Numbered from the stretch's first letter, positions 23,559-34,696 are shown. The stretch: DNA of 64,000 nucleotides from Haliotis asinina (GCF_037392515.1 NC_090295.1:14217001-14281000), one strand, 5' to 3'. The notes: generated from the letters alone by a model not told the origin. Program-made: numbers and translations.

Positions 23559-25939
23559 CTTTCTTTCTTGTGACTGGCTATACTTCTAAAATGCCCAGCA
23601 AACAGATCTACTTTCTGTACACACAGTGAACCCTCAGCATATCAGCAAATGAAACAGCCAATCGGAAGCCGTCGTTACACTTGAGTGCATATCCACCTGT
23701 TTTGACTGGGTTCGGTCTCCCGAGGGCCTCGTTTCGGGGAAAGTGAGCCCAAGTACAAAATATTGCACTATTGTACGTTTATAATTTTGTTTATTTGTTT
23801 TTTTAAAAGCAGCAATCTATATTATATGTCATGAATAAGTGATATATGTGTTTTAATTACATTTGATTTTTTGGTTGCATGTGACCTTTAATTGTTCCAC
23901 ACTACATAACAGAGATTCAAACCTTGATTGCGGAAATGATGTGGCGCAACTAGTATCTATAAATATGAGTTTCATTTAATGTAATTTAAATAATTTTTAC
24001 TCCAATTTTGTTTATGCATAGGCAGTTATTTGTATATTGAAAATTATAAATATTCAGCTGTTCATGGCTTGTTTCATGTATGTTAGCTGCTGTAATTTAA
24101 TGTTGAACCTTTGAACATACCTGCTGGGTAAGAAATTCAATAAATGGTGGAGTTTTTTAATGTTAAGCTTTATCTTCTTTGGTTGAATTTGGTATGAATG
24201 ATACATGTGGGCTCAATTTGTACAACAAACGATATAACATGAACAGTTTTAACCTTTTGTGATAGATAGAAAGGTGATTTTTGACATTTTTTACAACCAT
24301 GTTTCTCCTGAAGCGATTTCTGCTGACTGGACAGAGTTACAATCTTTATTGCATGTTTGACCAGCATATTTGTATGTGAAGCATTTTGCAAATATCATCT
24401 GACTAATACATATCATAAGGCCTAACTGCTTGAATCTGTAGTTTTCAATCATGTTATCTTGTTACCATTGTTGTCAAATAGCATGTATTTGATGAAATGT
24501 TTCTACTGATATCAGAATAAATTGGTGGGCTATTTGAATAATTACAGCTCTTTGTTGATGCCCTTGATTTCTTCTTCCTTTTGAAGAAAAATAAACACCA
24601 AGAAATGAACCAGTTTCTACCTAAATTTCAGTTGAGTGTGACTTCTCACAAGTTGTGGTGAACAACATATTAATTCTAATGAGGAGAATCAGTTACAAAT
24701 ATCTTGCCATCAAAAGTACTTGTAACAGTTTTCTTTTTCCACAGAAATTCATTGATGTGAACTTAAAACGGAAATTGGTCTTCATGGAAAGAAATTTATA
24801 AACATAATCGTCATGGATATTCATATACACTCAAAAATTGTCCAGATAGCGAGACGTCCAGTTAACTGGATCGAACAAGCAAAACGTGAAAGTTAAGTGA
24901 AAGCAAAAAAAAAAAAAAAAGAATTTTATTGTATGTAGTCAATAAATCAACAGCCAATAATAGTAATAGTGGATAATTATGACATATAAGTGCACCCATA
25001 ATAAATAAATAATAATAAATAAATATGGTAATAAATGTATTACTATTATTGTGTTGATAATAATTGTAATATTCTTAGTTTCTCCTATTAAATATCAAAT
25101 GAATTCAATATATGTGAGAAATCACTGAACTCATGGAATTTGGTTTTGTTAGTTTTTTGGTCCTCTGCTTTGGCAGTTGGTGAACTATGTTGTCATAATA
25201 AAACATAGCATCCGTGGTGTTTGTATGTTGAAAGAGGTCATTGTCACTTGGTGCATGTCAGCTCAGCAGTGGAATAACATACAGTTCAAACACTGCACCT
25301 GTTTTTTAAGTGTGCAGATAACAGCACAGCCAGGTCATGAGAGTGATGTATGCGCACTGTGAGGTTATGACTTGCCTACCTATACATGGGATTAATGTAC
25401 AGTATCTGATTGTCCTGGGGGAACCAGGTGTGGAATAAATCATTTTCATTATATATGAGCTTGTTTATTTTGGGGCTCAGGTTTCTAAGGGCTGCAGTTG
25501 ACTGTGCAGCTACTTGCCTTATACATCAGAGAAATTTTAAAAATATGAAATCATGTCATTATTATGATGTGATCGTTTTATCATTTCACTGACAAACGAG
25601 AACAGAAGAGTCTGAAGTTCTTGGATTCAGATAGAATGTTTGATCAAGGAGCAGATAGTCACAGGTCTGATCCCCAGGTTTCAACCTTCCGAAAAAGGCT
25701 AGTGAGACTGCCTGGTGGCTCAAGGAACAAGACAGTGTCAGAATGCAGTCATTTATTACACATTCAAATAATAAGGTTGTTCACACTGTGAAAAAGTCAC
25801 TTTGTATTTCTGTGCTGATGCTTGAGACCACAGTTGTCCACTGCACATGATGTAGAAGTCATACTTCCTGGCTAGATGCGAAGTGTTTAATCTGAGTGCA
25901 CATGCTTTCTGTGTGAGTCGAGGCGTTTCATTATCTCCC

Positions 25940-26580
25940 TGGCATGTCATGCCGGGGGATATAGTCGACGCCTCGTCTGTCCGTCCGTCCATCTGTAATC
26001 ATTTTGTTTCCTAAGCATAACTCAGAAACCGTTCAGTATTTTTACACCAAACTTGATAGATATAATGATCTCGACCTATAGTTGTGCCTTTTGCTATTTA
26101 CAGAGTTTGGGCATTTTTATTTTTTTTGTTTTTCCTTGGAACATTTTGGTGTTAGTCTTGTGGTGGGGCGGGCTTCGTTTCCGGAGCAGAACTCAAAAAC
26201 CGTTCAATATTTTTCTGCAGAACTTGGTAGATATGTGTGGCAGGCCCTAAAGTGGTGTCTTTTGATATATATAGGTTTTTTGTGATTTATGATTTTCTGA
26301 GTTTCCATGGAAATGTTTCTGACTTTGTCTCAAAATGGAGGGATGTGCTTCGTTTCCGGAGCAGAACTCAAAATCTGTTCGGTATTTTTCTGCAAAACTT
26401 GGTAGATATTCCAATCAGAGGCTGCAGTGGTGCCTTTTGCACTTAGTTTCTCGGTTTCCATGGAAACAATTCAGACTTTGTCTCAAAATTGTGAGGTGTG
26501 TTTCGTTTCCGGAGCAGAACTTACAAACTTCTGAATATTTTCTGTGTAACTTGGTAGATATGTGTGGCAGAAGCCAAAGT
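25940..26580. repeat. Diverged 150-180-bp tandem repeat with GTCC-rich head
   Basis: After 'cgggggatatagtcgacgcc' and GTCCGTCCGTCC, a unit with 'cgtttccggagcagaac', 'tatttttctgca', 'aacttggtagatatgtgtgg' and 'gtttccatgg' recurs about four times, at roughly 26018, 26185, 26360 and 26512. Open frames at 26082-26285 and 26335-26646 are translations of it (recurring 'SFPEQN'). No function is recognised. Confidence 0.75.
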
Positions 26581-26642
26581 GTCGTTGTAAACAGAATGCT
26601 GATGTTTACAGAGGCCGATATTGCCAGAGTCCACTGTATATG

Positions 26643-26811
26643 GTAGCAGTCTGTAAATCATCAAATCTGGACCAGACAGTCCGGTGACATGTAATTGGGA
26701 TATGATGGGTCAACCAAATCAGTGAGCCTGACCACCCGATCCCTTTAGTCACTAGCACAGGTTACACTGAAGATCAATTCTAACCTGGATCTTGACAGGA
26801 TCTTCACAGGT
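26643..26811 (-). repeat. SINE family B, reverse-oriented 5' part
   Basis: On the minus strand: 'ctgtgaagatcctgtcaag', 'gatcgggtggtcaggctcac', then 'ggactgtctggtccagattt'. The tail is truncated. Confidence 0.65.
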
Positions 26812-27870
26812 GTTTTTCTTACTCTGCCTGGAATGTTACTATGACCACCAGAGAATGAGTGGAAGTTTGGTGGATACATAAATGAGAGATGAAAAACAGA
26901 CTAATACAGCTACAATTCCCAATTCTTAAGAAAAACAAAAACAATATCAATGAAATCTTTTCCATGTTTGTTTTTATTTCAAATGATACAAACAACATTT
27001 TGGCAGTGACTAAAGCCAGGAGCAACCTGAAGTAAAGCGCCACCACACAAGTTCTCCCAACACCTTGTTAATCACATGCAGGCGTCCACCTCAACATCTG
27101 TCCTGACTGTATAAAAACATACTGTGGTCCTAACCGACAGGTCGTCATATAAATAGAACCTGCCTATTATTCAAATAATAGTTTTTTCATGTTTACAAGT
27201 CCCTCATTAGGTTGGTTTCCTTGAAATCAGATGTACTTATGAGATTGGCTCCTTCCTGTGAACCGAGAAATGAACAGAGTTCATTCAAAAGTTCACCTTG
27301 GAAGGTGTCCTAAGATTTTGATATGTATGAGGTCAGCACAGATGGAGTCTGTCATGCTGCAATACAGCAAGATTTCCTTTGGTCATGTTGGAAACATAAT
27401 GGTTTAGCCAGTGATTAGCCTGGCTTGGTGTTTGGAGGATAAGTTCAGATGTATGGTGAATATACTCCTCCTCTGTTCGTTTTTAGTTCTGGGATATACA
27501 CACCGAAATGGAATGCAACAACAGAAACATCTGCGTTGTGTTGGTTTTAATCAAGGTTTTATTCCTAATATTAGGTTATTTGAAAGCTGATACTTGTCCC
27601 ATAGCAACTCTGTGTCATGAATGCTCTATATATACCTTTGTAAAACAACTCTACAGCTTTCTGTATGTATGACACATACCACTGGAACTATTGACTGTCA
27701 TTCACCTGATGAGGGGGGTAAGTGTTAGGGTATCAAATATCTTATCCTATGAACAGACACAACCTACAGTTTGACTGGTTATAGCAGTGTCGTGGGAGTC
27801 ATGGACATGGGTTTGGGGGTCAACTTCACGATGGAACTTTCATCAAGACATCAACTGTGATTCTTAAATT

Positions 27871-28055
27871 CAGGGATGAGAATGGAAATTTTCATTTACA
27901 GCTGAAAACTAGTTGGGGGTTTGGGATTTTGGCATTTTACACACTAAATATGGCTTCTAAAATCAATATTAACACTGTATATATATTTAGACGTTTCAGA
28001 AAAATGACCCTGGGGATGTAAAAAAACGCGGATCCGCGGAAATTTCTCATCCCTG
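27871..28055. mobile_element. Small inverted-end element, CAGGGATGAGAA ends
   Basis: Inverted ends CAGGGATGAGAA (27871) and TTCTCATCCCTG (ending 28055) bound a 185-bp unit. The flanking six bases are TAAATT on both sides, a possible target duplication. CAGGG-type ends occur in hAT elements, but those make 8-bp duplications, so the superfamily is unsure. No coding capacity. Confidence 0.5.
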
Positions 28056-28878
28056 TAAATTACAATTAAAAAAAACCAAGGCAAAGCAGGTCAGGTATTT
28101 AATCAGTGAATTACAAGTGCAGATTAAACTTCAGGCCCAGAAACACTGCATCAACAATTATGCAAGCTTGTAAATTCACTGTGTATTTGAGATAATCTGG
28201 GTCTCGCATAGGGGAGGGATACCAGAGTAATTTATCTTAATACTAAGTGTGAGTCTTTCACATGTCAAAAGGCATGATTCCTGTGACTATGAACCAAGTC
28301 CACTACAGCCTATATCTATCATCACCATCAACATTTTCTCTGACAAGGCTCATTCACCATTCATTCCATAACCCTCACTATGGTTAACAGCTAGATCTCA
28401 AGTCCATACAATAAACACATCACACTCTAAACATAATTCACTCACAATATACATGCTAAATGTGGTATAAATACTGTATAGCATGGTGCCATCACATACC
28501 AATACACAAAAGCCTTGAACATCTTTGGAATAGCATGTCATACATGTGGTATAAAGACATACTGCAACAGGTCTGAAAACCTTGATTTCACACACAGCCT
28601 TCAAAACACTATGAATGATAAGTAATAGCAATTCAGTCACTGTATACAATGGTGGAAATGCTGAATGGCATTGGCAAGCACATGCATACGCAACAGTTAT
28701 ACAAAACGTTCAATCATGTCCTTAGACTGATGTTGATTGACCCTGAACACAATATATAATTCAAAGCAATCCTTATATCCAGTTAGCTGTGTTTGCTTAG
28801 CTGTCCATGCGCTCTGTATCCGTCATACATTCAGCCCAGTTAAATCCTGCTCATCATCATCGTCATACAGCCTTGAAG

Positions 28879-28977
28879 CTAGAGCATGCCTCTTGTAATG
28901 ACACCACTTGGCACTGAAAGTGTGGCTGCACCAAGGCCAATTTCACTAGACCTTTGTTTGCAAAATTCACATAAGCT
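28879..28977 (-). CDS. MRPL20: MRPL20 terminal coding exon
   Basis: A 99-bp exon on the minus strand follows acceptor 'ctccacag' and ends with TAG (28879-28881). It encodes 32 residues starting SLCEFCKQR, in phase 0 with the exon at 30614-30679. This is the variable C-terminal tail of mitochondrial large-subunit ribosomal protein bL20m; it is little conserved between phyla, so recognition rests on frame, phase and similar length. The last intron (28978-30613) is enlarged by a Tc1-type transposon. I could not fix a poly(A) signal downstream. Confidence 0.8.
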   Translation of the reverse strand, partial: SLCEFCKQRSSEIGLGAATLSVPSGVITRGML

Positions 28978-29116
28978 CTGTGGAGAAATAAATTGAAATT
29001 GGTGAGTGATGACCTAAATATGAGAACAAGATGTCAAAGACACAGCAACAACATCAGTAACAATTAGCTGCCAAATGGCAGTTTAGAATATTTTCTAAAC
29101 CAACACAATGTAACTA

Positions 29117-30483
29117 TACTGATAGAAACGAATAAGGGAACGCTGAAATGTATGGGGATGTATGTATTTACTGTCAGTGTAATTAAAGCGCGATTTTACA
29201 AATACAAGACATTGTGGACAGCAAAAGTCAGTATCTGGTGTGTCCCCAATGTCTGCGGATAACAGACTGGCATCGGCTGGGTACACTCTGGATTAAGTTC
29301 CGGATTACCGCCCTTGGAACAGCACGCCACTCTTCTTGGAGAGCAATGAACAAGGCGTCCAGTGTTTGTGGCTGGACATCCCTACCCCTGACTCGACGGC
29401 CTATGACATCCCAAAGATGCTCAATTGGACTAAGGTCCGGACTCTTGGCCGGCCAGGGAAGCATTGTGACGTTGTGGTGTTGAAGGAACTCCATCGAAAC
29501 TCGGGCTGTATGTGGGCGAGCATTGTCTTGTTGGAACTCGAAGTTTCGACCAAATCGACGTTGAAAGGGAAGAACTATTGGCCTCAATACCTCATCACGG
29601 TAACGAACACCTGTGAGGCGTCCATCTACACGAAGAGGTTCAGTCCTACCGTTGTAGGTGATCCCTCCCCACACCATAACAGACCTCCCACCGTAACGAT
29701 CATGTTGTCTGACAGTACATGGAAGAAATCGCTCATTTCGACGTCTCCAGACACGAATTCGACCATCTGCAAAGTCTAAGTTAAAGCGTGATTCGTCACT
29801 GAACATTGTATACCTCCAGTGACGTAACTGACGGACGCCATGACGTCTAGCCCATGCCAGTCGTAGACGCTTGTGTTGGCGTGTCATGTTGACTCCGAAT
29901 ACGGGACGTCATGCTTGTAACCCTGCTGATTTCAGCCGATTCCTTACAGTTCGGTCGCTTATTCTTACATGAGTGATAGCCCTGAAGTCAATGTTGATTT
30001 TGGAAGAGGATTTAAAGCGATCCCGCAATGCAAGGAGCCGTATGTGTCGATCTTCACGAGCAGTTGTTTTTGGACTTGGGCCACGACCAGGTCTCATTTT
30101 CACGTCACCAGTTTGACGGAACAAGTTCCACAAACGTTAAATAACGCTTTTTGACTTTTACATGTCCCTAGCAGTTTGGCAAATTGACATCCCACCCTGT
30201 ATTTTCCCGATCGCTTGCCATTTCTGCTAGTTGGTTAGGTACTGTCTTGGCATTGTTGTAGACCTTTCTGTAACCTTTACTCTTCCTTAAGTGAAGGATG
30301 CTACCAAGCTTCAAGATCTTTATACCCACTTTAGCATGTTTTGCACGTGCAAATGGCACTGTATGGTTGTGTTTTTGAGCATTGTTTGTAAGAAGTATTT
30401 GGTCAAGAGGTCTGAGACTTCATGATAACATGTCTTATTTCTCTAAATAAATCTAAGCGTTCCCTTATTCTTTTCCATCAGTA
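29117..30483 (-). mobile_element. Tc1/mariner-type transposon, inactive copy
   Basis: 28-bp inverted ends (29117-29144 and 30456-30483; 26 of 28 bases match) bound a 1.37-kb unit, with TA at each extreme. The ends share the stretch 'gaataagggaacgct'. It encodes a Tc1-class transposase broken by stops. Inserted in the last intron of MRPL20, with the transposase in the same transcriptional direction as that gene. Confidence 0.85.
29228..30133 (-). pseudogene. Tc1-type (DD34E) transposase, interrupted
   Basis: Two consecutive minus-strand open pieces in the same frame make up most of a Tc1 transposase. The first (30133-29909) holds a GRPR-like basic patch 'RPGRGPSPK' and the second helix-turn-helix ending 'RNRLKSAGL'. 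A single TGA at 29909-29911 separates it from the second (29887-29228, 219 codons), which has the whole catalytic core: first Asp in 'FSDESRF' (residue 31), 'MVWGGI', second Asp in 'QQDNARPH' (121) and Glu in 'SPIEHLWD' (156). The last two are separated by 34 residues, giving DD34E. Further upstream the N-terminal helix-turn-helix is broken by two more stops. The enzyme would cut and paste its own DNA at TA sites; this copy cannot make it. Confidence 0.85.
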
Positions 30484-30613
30484 TATTTAGGTATTAGTTT
30501 CATAATGAAAGCTGAGAAAACACATGGACGCAATAGATACAGATCATATATCCCTTATCACTATGATTTACGTATTGAAAGCATTTATTTAATACAATTA
30601 TTGACATGATTAC

Positions 30614-30679
30614 CTGAAAAGTCCTTGGCTCGTAAATGGCTATATCAGCCAACACCTTTCTGTTGAGGGCAATGTTGGA
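30614..30679 (-). CDS. MRPL20: MRPL20 coding exon (second from last)
   Basis: A 66-bp exon (22 codons, phase 0 both sides) lies between acceptor 'gaatttcag' and donor 'gtaatc' on the minus strand. It encodes SNIALNRKVLADIAIYEPRT plus FQ. The 'LNRKVLADIAIYEP.TF' stretch is the most diagnostic part of animal MRPL20, the C-terminal helix region of the bL20 fold that contacts 23S-like rRNA in the mitoribosome large subunit. Confidence 0.93.
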
Positions 30680-31130
30680 CTGAAATTCAGAGAAACAGGA
30701 CACATAACAAAATGTTACAGTAAATGATTGCATATATTTTGGATATACAGCATGTAATTAAGGGTATATGTCTTTAGAAAATGAAGGGAACAATGTTGGA
30801 ACAAGAAATACGAAAACAGATTTTAGACACTGTTTGTCTACCACATTTTACAATGTTTCGTAATCATGATACAAACATGACTTCTCTTGCTCAGCCTTTT
30901 CACTGATGACAGCAAAATATAAGTAGTTTGGTATCACATCAAACATGACACTGCGTGGCCCGGAATAAGCTGGCCGGAAGGTAAAAAAAAATTAGATTAA
31001 TTCCATAAAGGAAACTTTGAGCAGGTTAAGTATTAAGAATATGTCTCAGGGTGATACAGCTCCTGGAGCTGTGAAGGGGATACAAAAGGGGGTGATTGTT
31101 ATGTGACATCCATGCTCCAGGGCCTGTAGA

Positions 31131-31400
31131 CCTGTGAAGGCCCGGGGTAGAATAGGCCTTCAGGAACCCATGCTTGCCATAAAAGGTGACTATGCTTGTC
31201 GTAAGAGGCGACTAACGGGATCGGGTGGTCAGCCTCGCTGACTTGGTTGACACATGTCATCGTTTCCAAATTGTGCAGATCAATGCTCATGTTGTTGATC
31301 ACTGGATTGTCTAGTCCAATCCATTAATTACAGACCACCACCATAAAGCTGGAATATTGCTGAGTGCAGCATAAAACTAAGCTTTCTCACTCACTTACTC
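31131..31400 (+). repeat. SINE family B, full-length copy
   Basis: 'cctgtgaaggcccggggtag', 'ccataaaaggtgactatgct', 'acgggatcgggtggtcagc', 'atcactggattgtctagtcc', 'aaagctggaatattgctgag', then CTCACTCACTTACTCAC. In MRPL20 intron DNA, antisense to the gene. Confidence 0.75.
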
Positions 31401-31526
31401 ACTATTGCTTGATGGCCACTCACTCACTCCAGGGTCTGTAATGTTTTGTCTGAGTAAGACGCACATTTGAACATAATCATTATGACAGCATAAACCTACC
31501 CATCTGACATGTCATCATTTCCTTAC

Positions 31527-31604
31527 CTCTGCCAGAGACGTCATGAACTGGGACAGTCCAATACCATGCTCCCCACATGCTGCTGAGATCCTGGTCTCCC
31601 AAAG
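31527..31604 (-). CDS. MRPL20: MRPL20 coding exon (third from last)
   Basis: A 78-bp exon (26 codons, phase 0 both sides) lies between acceptor 'aattttag' and donor 'gtaagg'. It encodes LWETRISAACGEHGIGLSQF plus MTSLAE, matching the 'LW..RI.AA..EHG' block of animal MRPL20. bL20 is an assembly protein of the large ribosomal subunit; the nuclear-encoded mitochondrial form is imported into the matrix. Confidence 0.93.
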
Positions 31605-32036
31605 CTAAAATTACAGTTAGCATGGCAGAACCCAAAAATACAAATGTGACACACGATACTGCACCAAGCTTAGGTTATTGGTGGCAATGAATTCCAATAT
31701 TTCAAACCAATTCTATTTCCTGGATCATTTATATTGCCTTCTTTTCCATGGCAGAGTTGGATAAAACGTTTCGTTAAATCGGAAAACTTTATGTGGAATG
31801 AATAAGAAAAGTGCCACACTGCCACACAGGTCATACATATTTCAGCACATTAAGTGGAACACATGACCGTATGGTTTTACAAATTCATGGATTATAATCA
31901 GGGTGATCCAGACCTAGTGTGGCAAAGGGTTGCAGTTAACTGTACCTATATAAAGCAGAAACTGCATGGCATGATGATGATTCGGATAGTAATTTCATTT
32001 CTGAGAAATGATAAAAATTTCAGTGTTCTGACATAC

Positions 32037-32147
32037 CTGTTTCATGCTCTTCTTTTTCTGAGAACGTGCTCTGTTTGAGTGTTGAAGTGCTCGTCTCACT
32101 GAGCGAATAGATATACCATAACAGTTCCGTTTTCGGCCAAGGAAATT
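32037..32147 (-). CDS. MRPL20: MRPL20 coding exon (earliest one found)
   Basis: A 111-bp exon (37 codons, phase 0 both sides) lies between acceptor 'tttttacag' and donor 'gtatgt'. It encodes NFLGRKRNCYGISIRSVRRA and a Lys/Arg-rich remainder ending KKKSMKQ. 'GRKRNCY..A.R.V.RAL' is the hallmark N-terminal rRNA-binding region of bL20m. The four exons join in one frame to give 117 residues; human MRPL20 has 149, so about 30 N-terminal residues (initiator and mitochondrial targeting segment) are missing. I tried the candidate ATGs up to PGD exon 1 and found no convincing first exon. The acceptor and first bases of this exon are duplicated 98 bp upstream. Confidence 0.93.
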
Positions 32148-32330
32148 CTGTAAAAAGAATGTGCATATTGAAACATCAAATTAAGAAAATATAAGAACTA
32201 GTTTATAAATATAACCATGAGTTTTGTTTATCGGCCCAGGAAATTCTGTGAAAAGAATGTGCATATTGAAACATCAAATTAAGAAAATATAAGAACTAGT
32301 TTATAAATATAACCATGAGTTTTGTTTATG
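32135..32330. repeat. 98-bp tandem duplication over an MRPL20 splice acceptor
   Basis: The block running from 'ggaaattctg' to 'ataaccatgagttttgttta' is present twice at 98-bp spacing (32141 and 32239) with only a few differences, so it is recent. On the minus strand it copies the 3' splice site and about the first 15 bases of the MRPL20 exon at 32037-32147. Confidence 0.9.
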
Positions 32331-33189
32331 GAGAGATATCTTTTACATGTGTTCACTGGGTATTCTTTGTTCTATTGGGAGATACCATGATTAGCATCAC
32401 GTGAGTAGGGCATCACACACACATTGCCAGTTCAGTTGACCCAGTCATTTACTCATCTCCTAACAAGGGAATGGGTTAAAATGTCATAATGACTGTTTCT
32501 TCACAAACATTCAATCTAAAACAAATTGATTATTTTTCGGATTTTCATTTTCAGGTTGTTACTGCAGATACTTTTAACACAAAAGTGACACTTATCACTA
32601 AAAATGACTAAAAATTCATAAACACGGAGTCTTGTTCCATCATCAAGCTTTCCAAAGACTAAAATAGTTGTCCCAAATAGGTTTGTGTTCAGTTATAAGA
32701 AAATGTGATTGAATGCTTGGTCTTTTGTTCACTGGTTCCAATATTCGATTATTTCAATAAATTGGAACACCATTACACAACAAAAGCTGTTGAAAATACA
32801 GAGATCATTTTTGATTTTATCTCATGAGGGACGTACTATAAATATGAGAGGGGTCAATGCCCTGTGGAAGTAACAATATTATCAGGGGAGGGTATGGGAG
32901 GGAGCATTCTTCCATAGGGTTAGTGATGCCTCACATCTGGAAAAATTGGAACGAAATGACATTTGAAGCCATTAATATATTTCCAGTCCATTTCTGAAGT
33001 TTTGTGACTTTACAGCAATGCTCGACATTCTTTCATTAGCTTTCATCAGCTAATGAAACACCAACACCTATGGTGCTCATTAATACTGTAGACACATCAG
33101 TGTCTTTACTTATTTCTGCAAACTATTTCCTCAAAACACAGAACCTTATCTAATTTACCATGTTTACCAACAATCCTTTCTACTAGTAC

Positions 33190-33250
33190 CCAGGGTTAGG
33201 TTAGGGTGTTAGGGTTAGGGTTTGAGAGTTAGAACTAGGGTTTGGGTTAG
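33190..33250. repeat. Degenerate TTAGGG patch
   Basis: Several TTAGGG-like hexamers ('gttaggttagggtgttaggg', 'ttagggtttgag', 'ctagggtttgggttag') resemble the animal telomere repeat. Short and impure. Confidence 0.6.
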
Positions 33251-34400
33251 CCTCTCTTACTTTTTCTGCATGGGTGACTAACATATCCGATGTAGGCTTA
33301 GCAGCTCCTAACTGAGACGAAAGGATGTTACAAACAACCTATGTGCTGTGAAGAGTCCTAAAGGATAGTCTGACCAGCATCCCCTTCTAGATCCTTAGCC
33401 CTTGGGCACCCCTTCTAGATCCTTAGGTTTAGTGAATAAAGGTAAGGGTTGGCTTATCTTTGGTGCGAGTATGTCCATCCGAAAAAAATCGGAAAAATTG
33501 CGCCCGGTAAAGTGCACTACTCCCGATACCTCGCTAATTAGCTAATTTAGTCTCACTAGACCCAAAGATCGAGAGAATGAACATTACAGGTGAGCCCGGT
33601 AAACTGAGGTCTTGATAACTGAAGTCTCTGGCCACACTAAAAATAATGTTCCTTGTATTAACCGTGAAGCTTATCACTGTATTTGTCAGATCTTTAAATT
33701 CATTTGAGCAAATTAACAATGACTATCGAAACCCACTCGAATGTCATGCAAATTACGTCTTCTGGAGTTCATGCATAAGTATGACGTAAATTATTGATCT
33801 TTTAAGATGAACGCACGATTTGTTACATTACCCATGACATTCTCCTGAGCATGGCTCTCTTAAAGTATCGTTGAGGTCCCCTAGACCTCGTCATACAACA
33901 GACAGTCAAATACATGATGTCACTAAGATGTCAACAATAGTTCTTTTCCAGGATATCCTTTTAGAATTCTAAAGCGGATCGGCTGTATCCGTGAACATGT
34001 GTTTCCAGAATTATCTCCTCATGTCAAATGCCCGCTTCCGGATTTCACTGTAGTACATTCAAAACAACTATTTACAGATACAAACATTTGATGATGACTT
34101 CTATCAAAAATTAATCGTAAATTGAGTTGTACTTTGGTGAAAGGATTTCATTACAATTGATAATGAACATATTACAAATAAAATTTTCAAACATTCCTTT
34201 AAAAACATTTCGAGGTCATATCAGTCTAGTAAACACACGTTCGAAGTGGGGATATTGAAATTCATGTCATGTTAGATGACTAATAAAGTGCTAAAAACGT
34301 TCAAAATGTGATAACTATTGTTTTTTTCAAGGACTCATATCACGATCTTTTCATATATGAGTAAAGCTAAAACATAATTGTTGTGGAGCCATCGTTGTTA

Positions 34401-34435
34401 AGTACTCCTAAGTTTAACACAAACTTAGGAATACT
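34401..34435. promoter_or_regulatory. Short stem-loop upstream of PGD
   Basis: AGTACTCCTAAGTTT and AAACTTAGGAATACT form a 15-bp stem (one mismatch) with a 5-nt loop, about 260 bp before the PGD start codon. Whether it is a regulatory site is unknown. Confidence 0.3.
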
Positions 34436-34696
34436 TTCATATATATGGTCTATGGGACATAATGTTCATCATTCGTTTTATTCACATCTGAGAGGACATT
34501 TTCATTTTTGACTTCAGATATAAGTAGTCGTCCTGCAAGATGTATATTGCATTTTCTCGACCCGGTCAACCTTGACCTTGGAGGTCACGTCGGTCAGTAA
34601 AAAGCCGTAAACTTTCCGGATCACACCATTCTCCGAGCGTGTGGCGTGGAAGAAGTTGATAGCTATTTTATTCATTAACTAAAATCATCAAACACA

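Larger units (their letters stand above)
22682..23887 (-). mobile_element. TTAA-flanked DNA transposon remnant with THAP domain
   Basis: Inverted ends AGGTCACATGCAAC (22682-22695) and its exact reverse complement (23874-23887) are each bordered by TTAA (22678-22681 and 23888-23891), a TTAA target-site duplication. TTAA insertion is known for piggyBac and Kolobok superfamilies, and THAP zinc fingers are known in P-type and some Kolobok transposases. Inside, on the minus strand, lies the start of a THAP domain. The catalytic part is missing, so this is a deleted, non-autonomous copy. A foldback element (23442-23558) is nested within it. Superfamily assignment is inference. Confidence 0.65.
12478..28878. 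other. Intergenic region between the acidic-tail gene and MRPL20
   Basis: I see no host gene in these 16 kb. It holds SINE copies of both families, two foldback elements (15449-15603, 19917-20017), a TTAA-flanked element with a THAP remnant (22682-23887), a diverged tandem repeat (25940-26580), a small inverted-end element (27871-28055), a CCTCA microsatellite, and A- or T-rich runs near 21190-21225 and 24906-24920. The 3' UTR of MRPL20 must occupy part of the right end; its poly(A) site is unclear. Confidence 0.5.
32331..34696. other. Region between MRPL20 and PGD, probable shared upstream DNA
   Basis: No exon is recognised. The two genes diverge from here, so both promoters should lie in or near it. 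It holds a telomere-like TTAGGG patch (33190-33250) and a short hairpin at 34401-34435. I see no clear TATA box or long GC-rich island. A 61-codon minus-strand frame at 33534-33719 has no recognisable domain. Confidence 0.4.

Noticed and set aside
29336..29779. 147-codon plus-strand frame
   Set aside because: Antisense shadow of the Tc1-type transposase core.
33534..33719. Minus-strand 61-codon frame as the missing MRPL20 first exon
   Set aside because: No similarity to the MRPL20 N terminus and no donor in the right phase.
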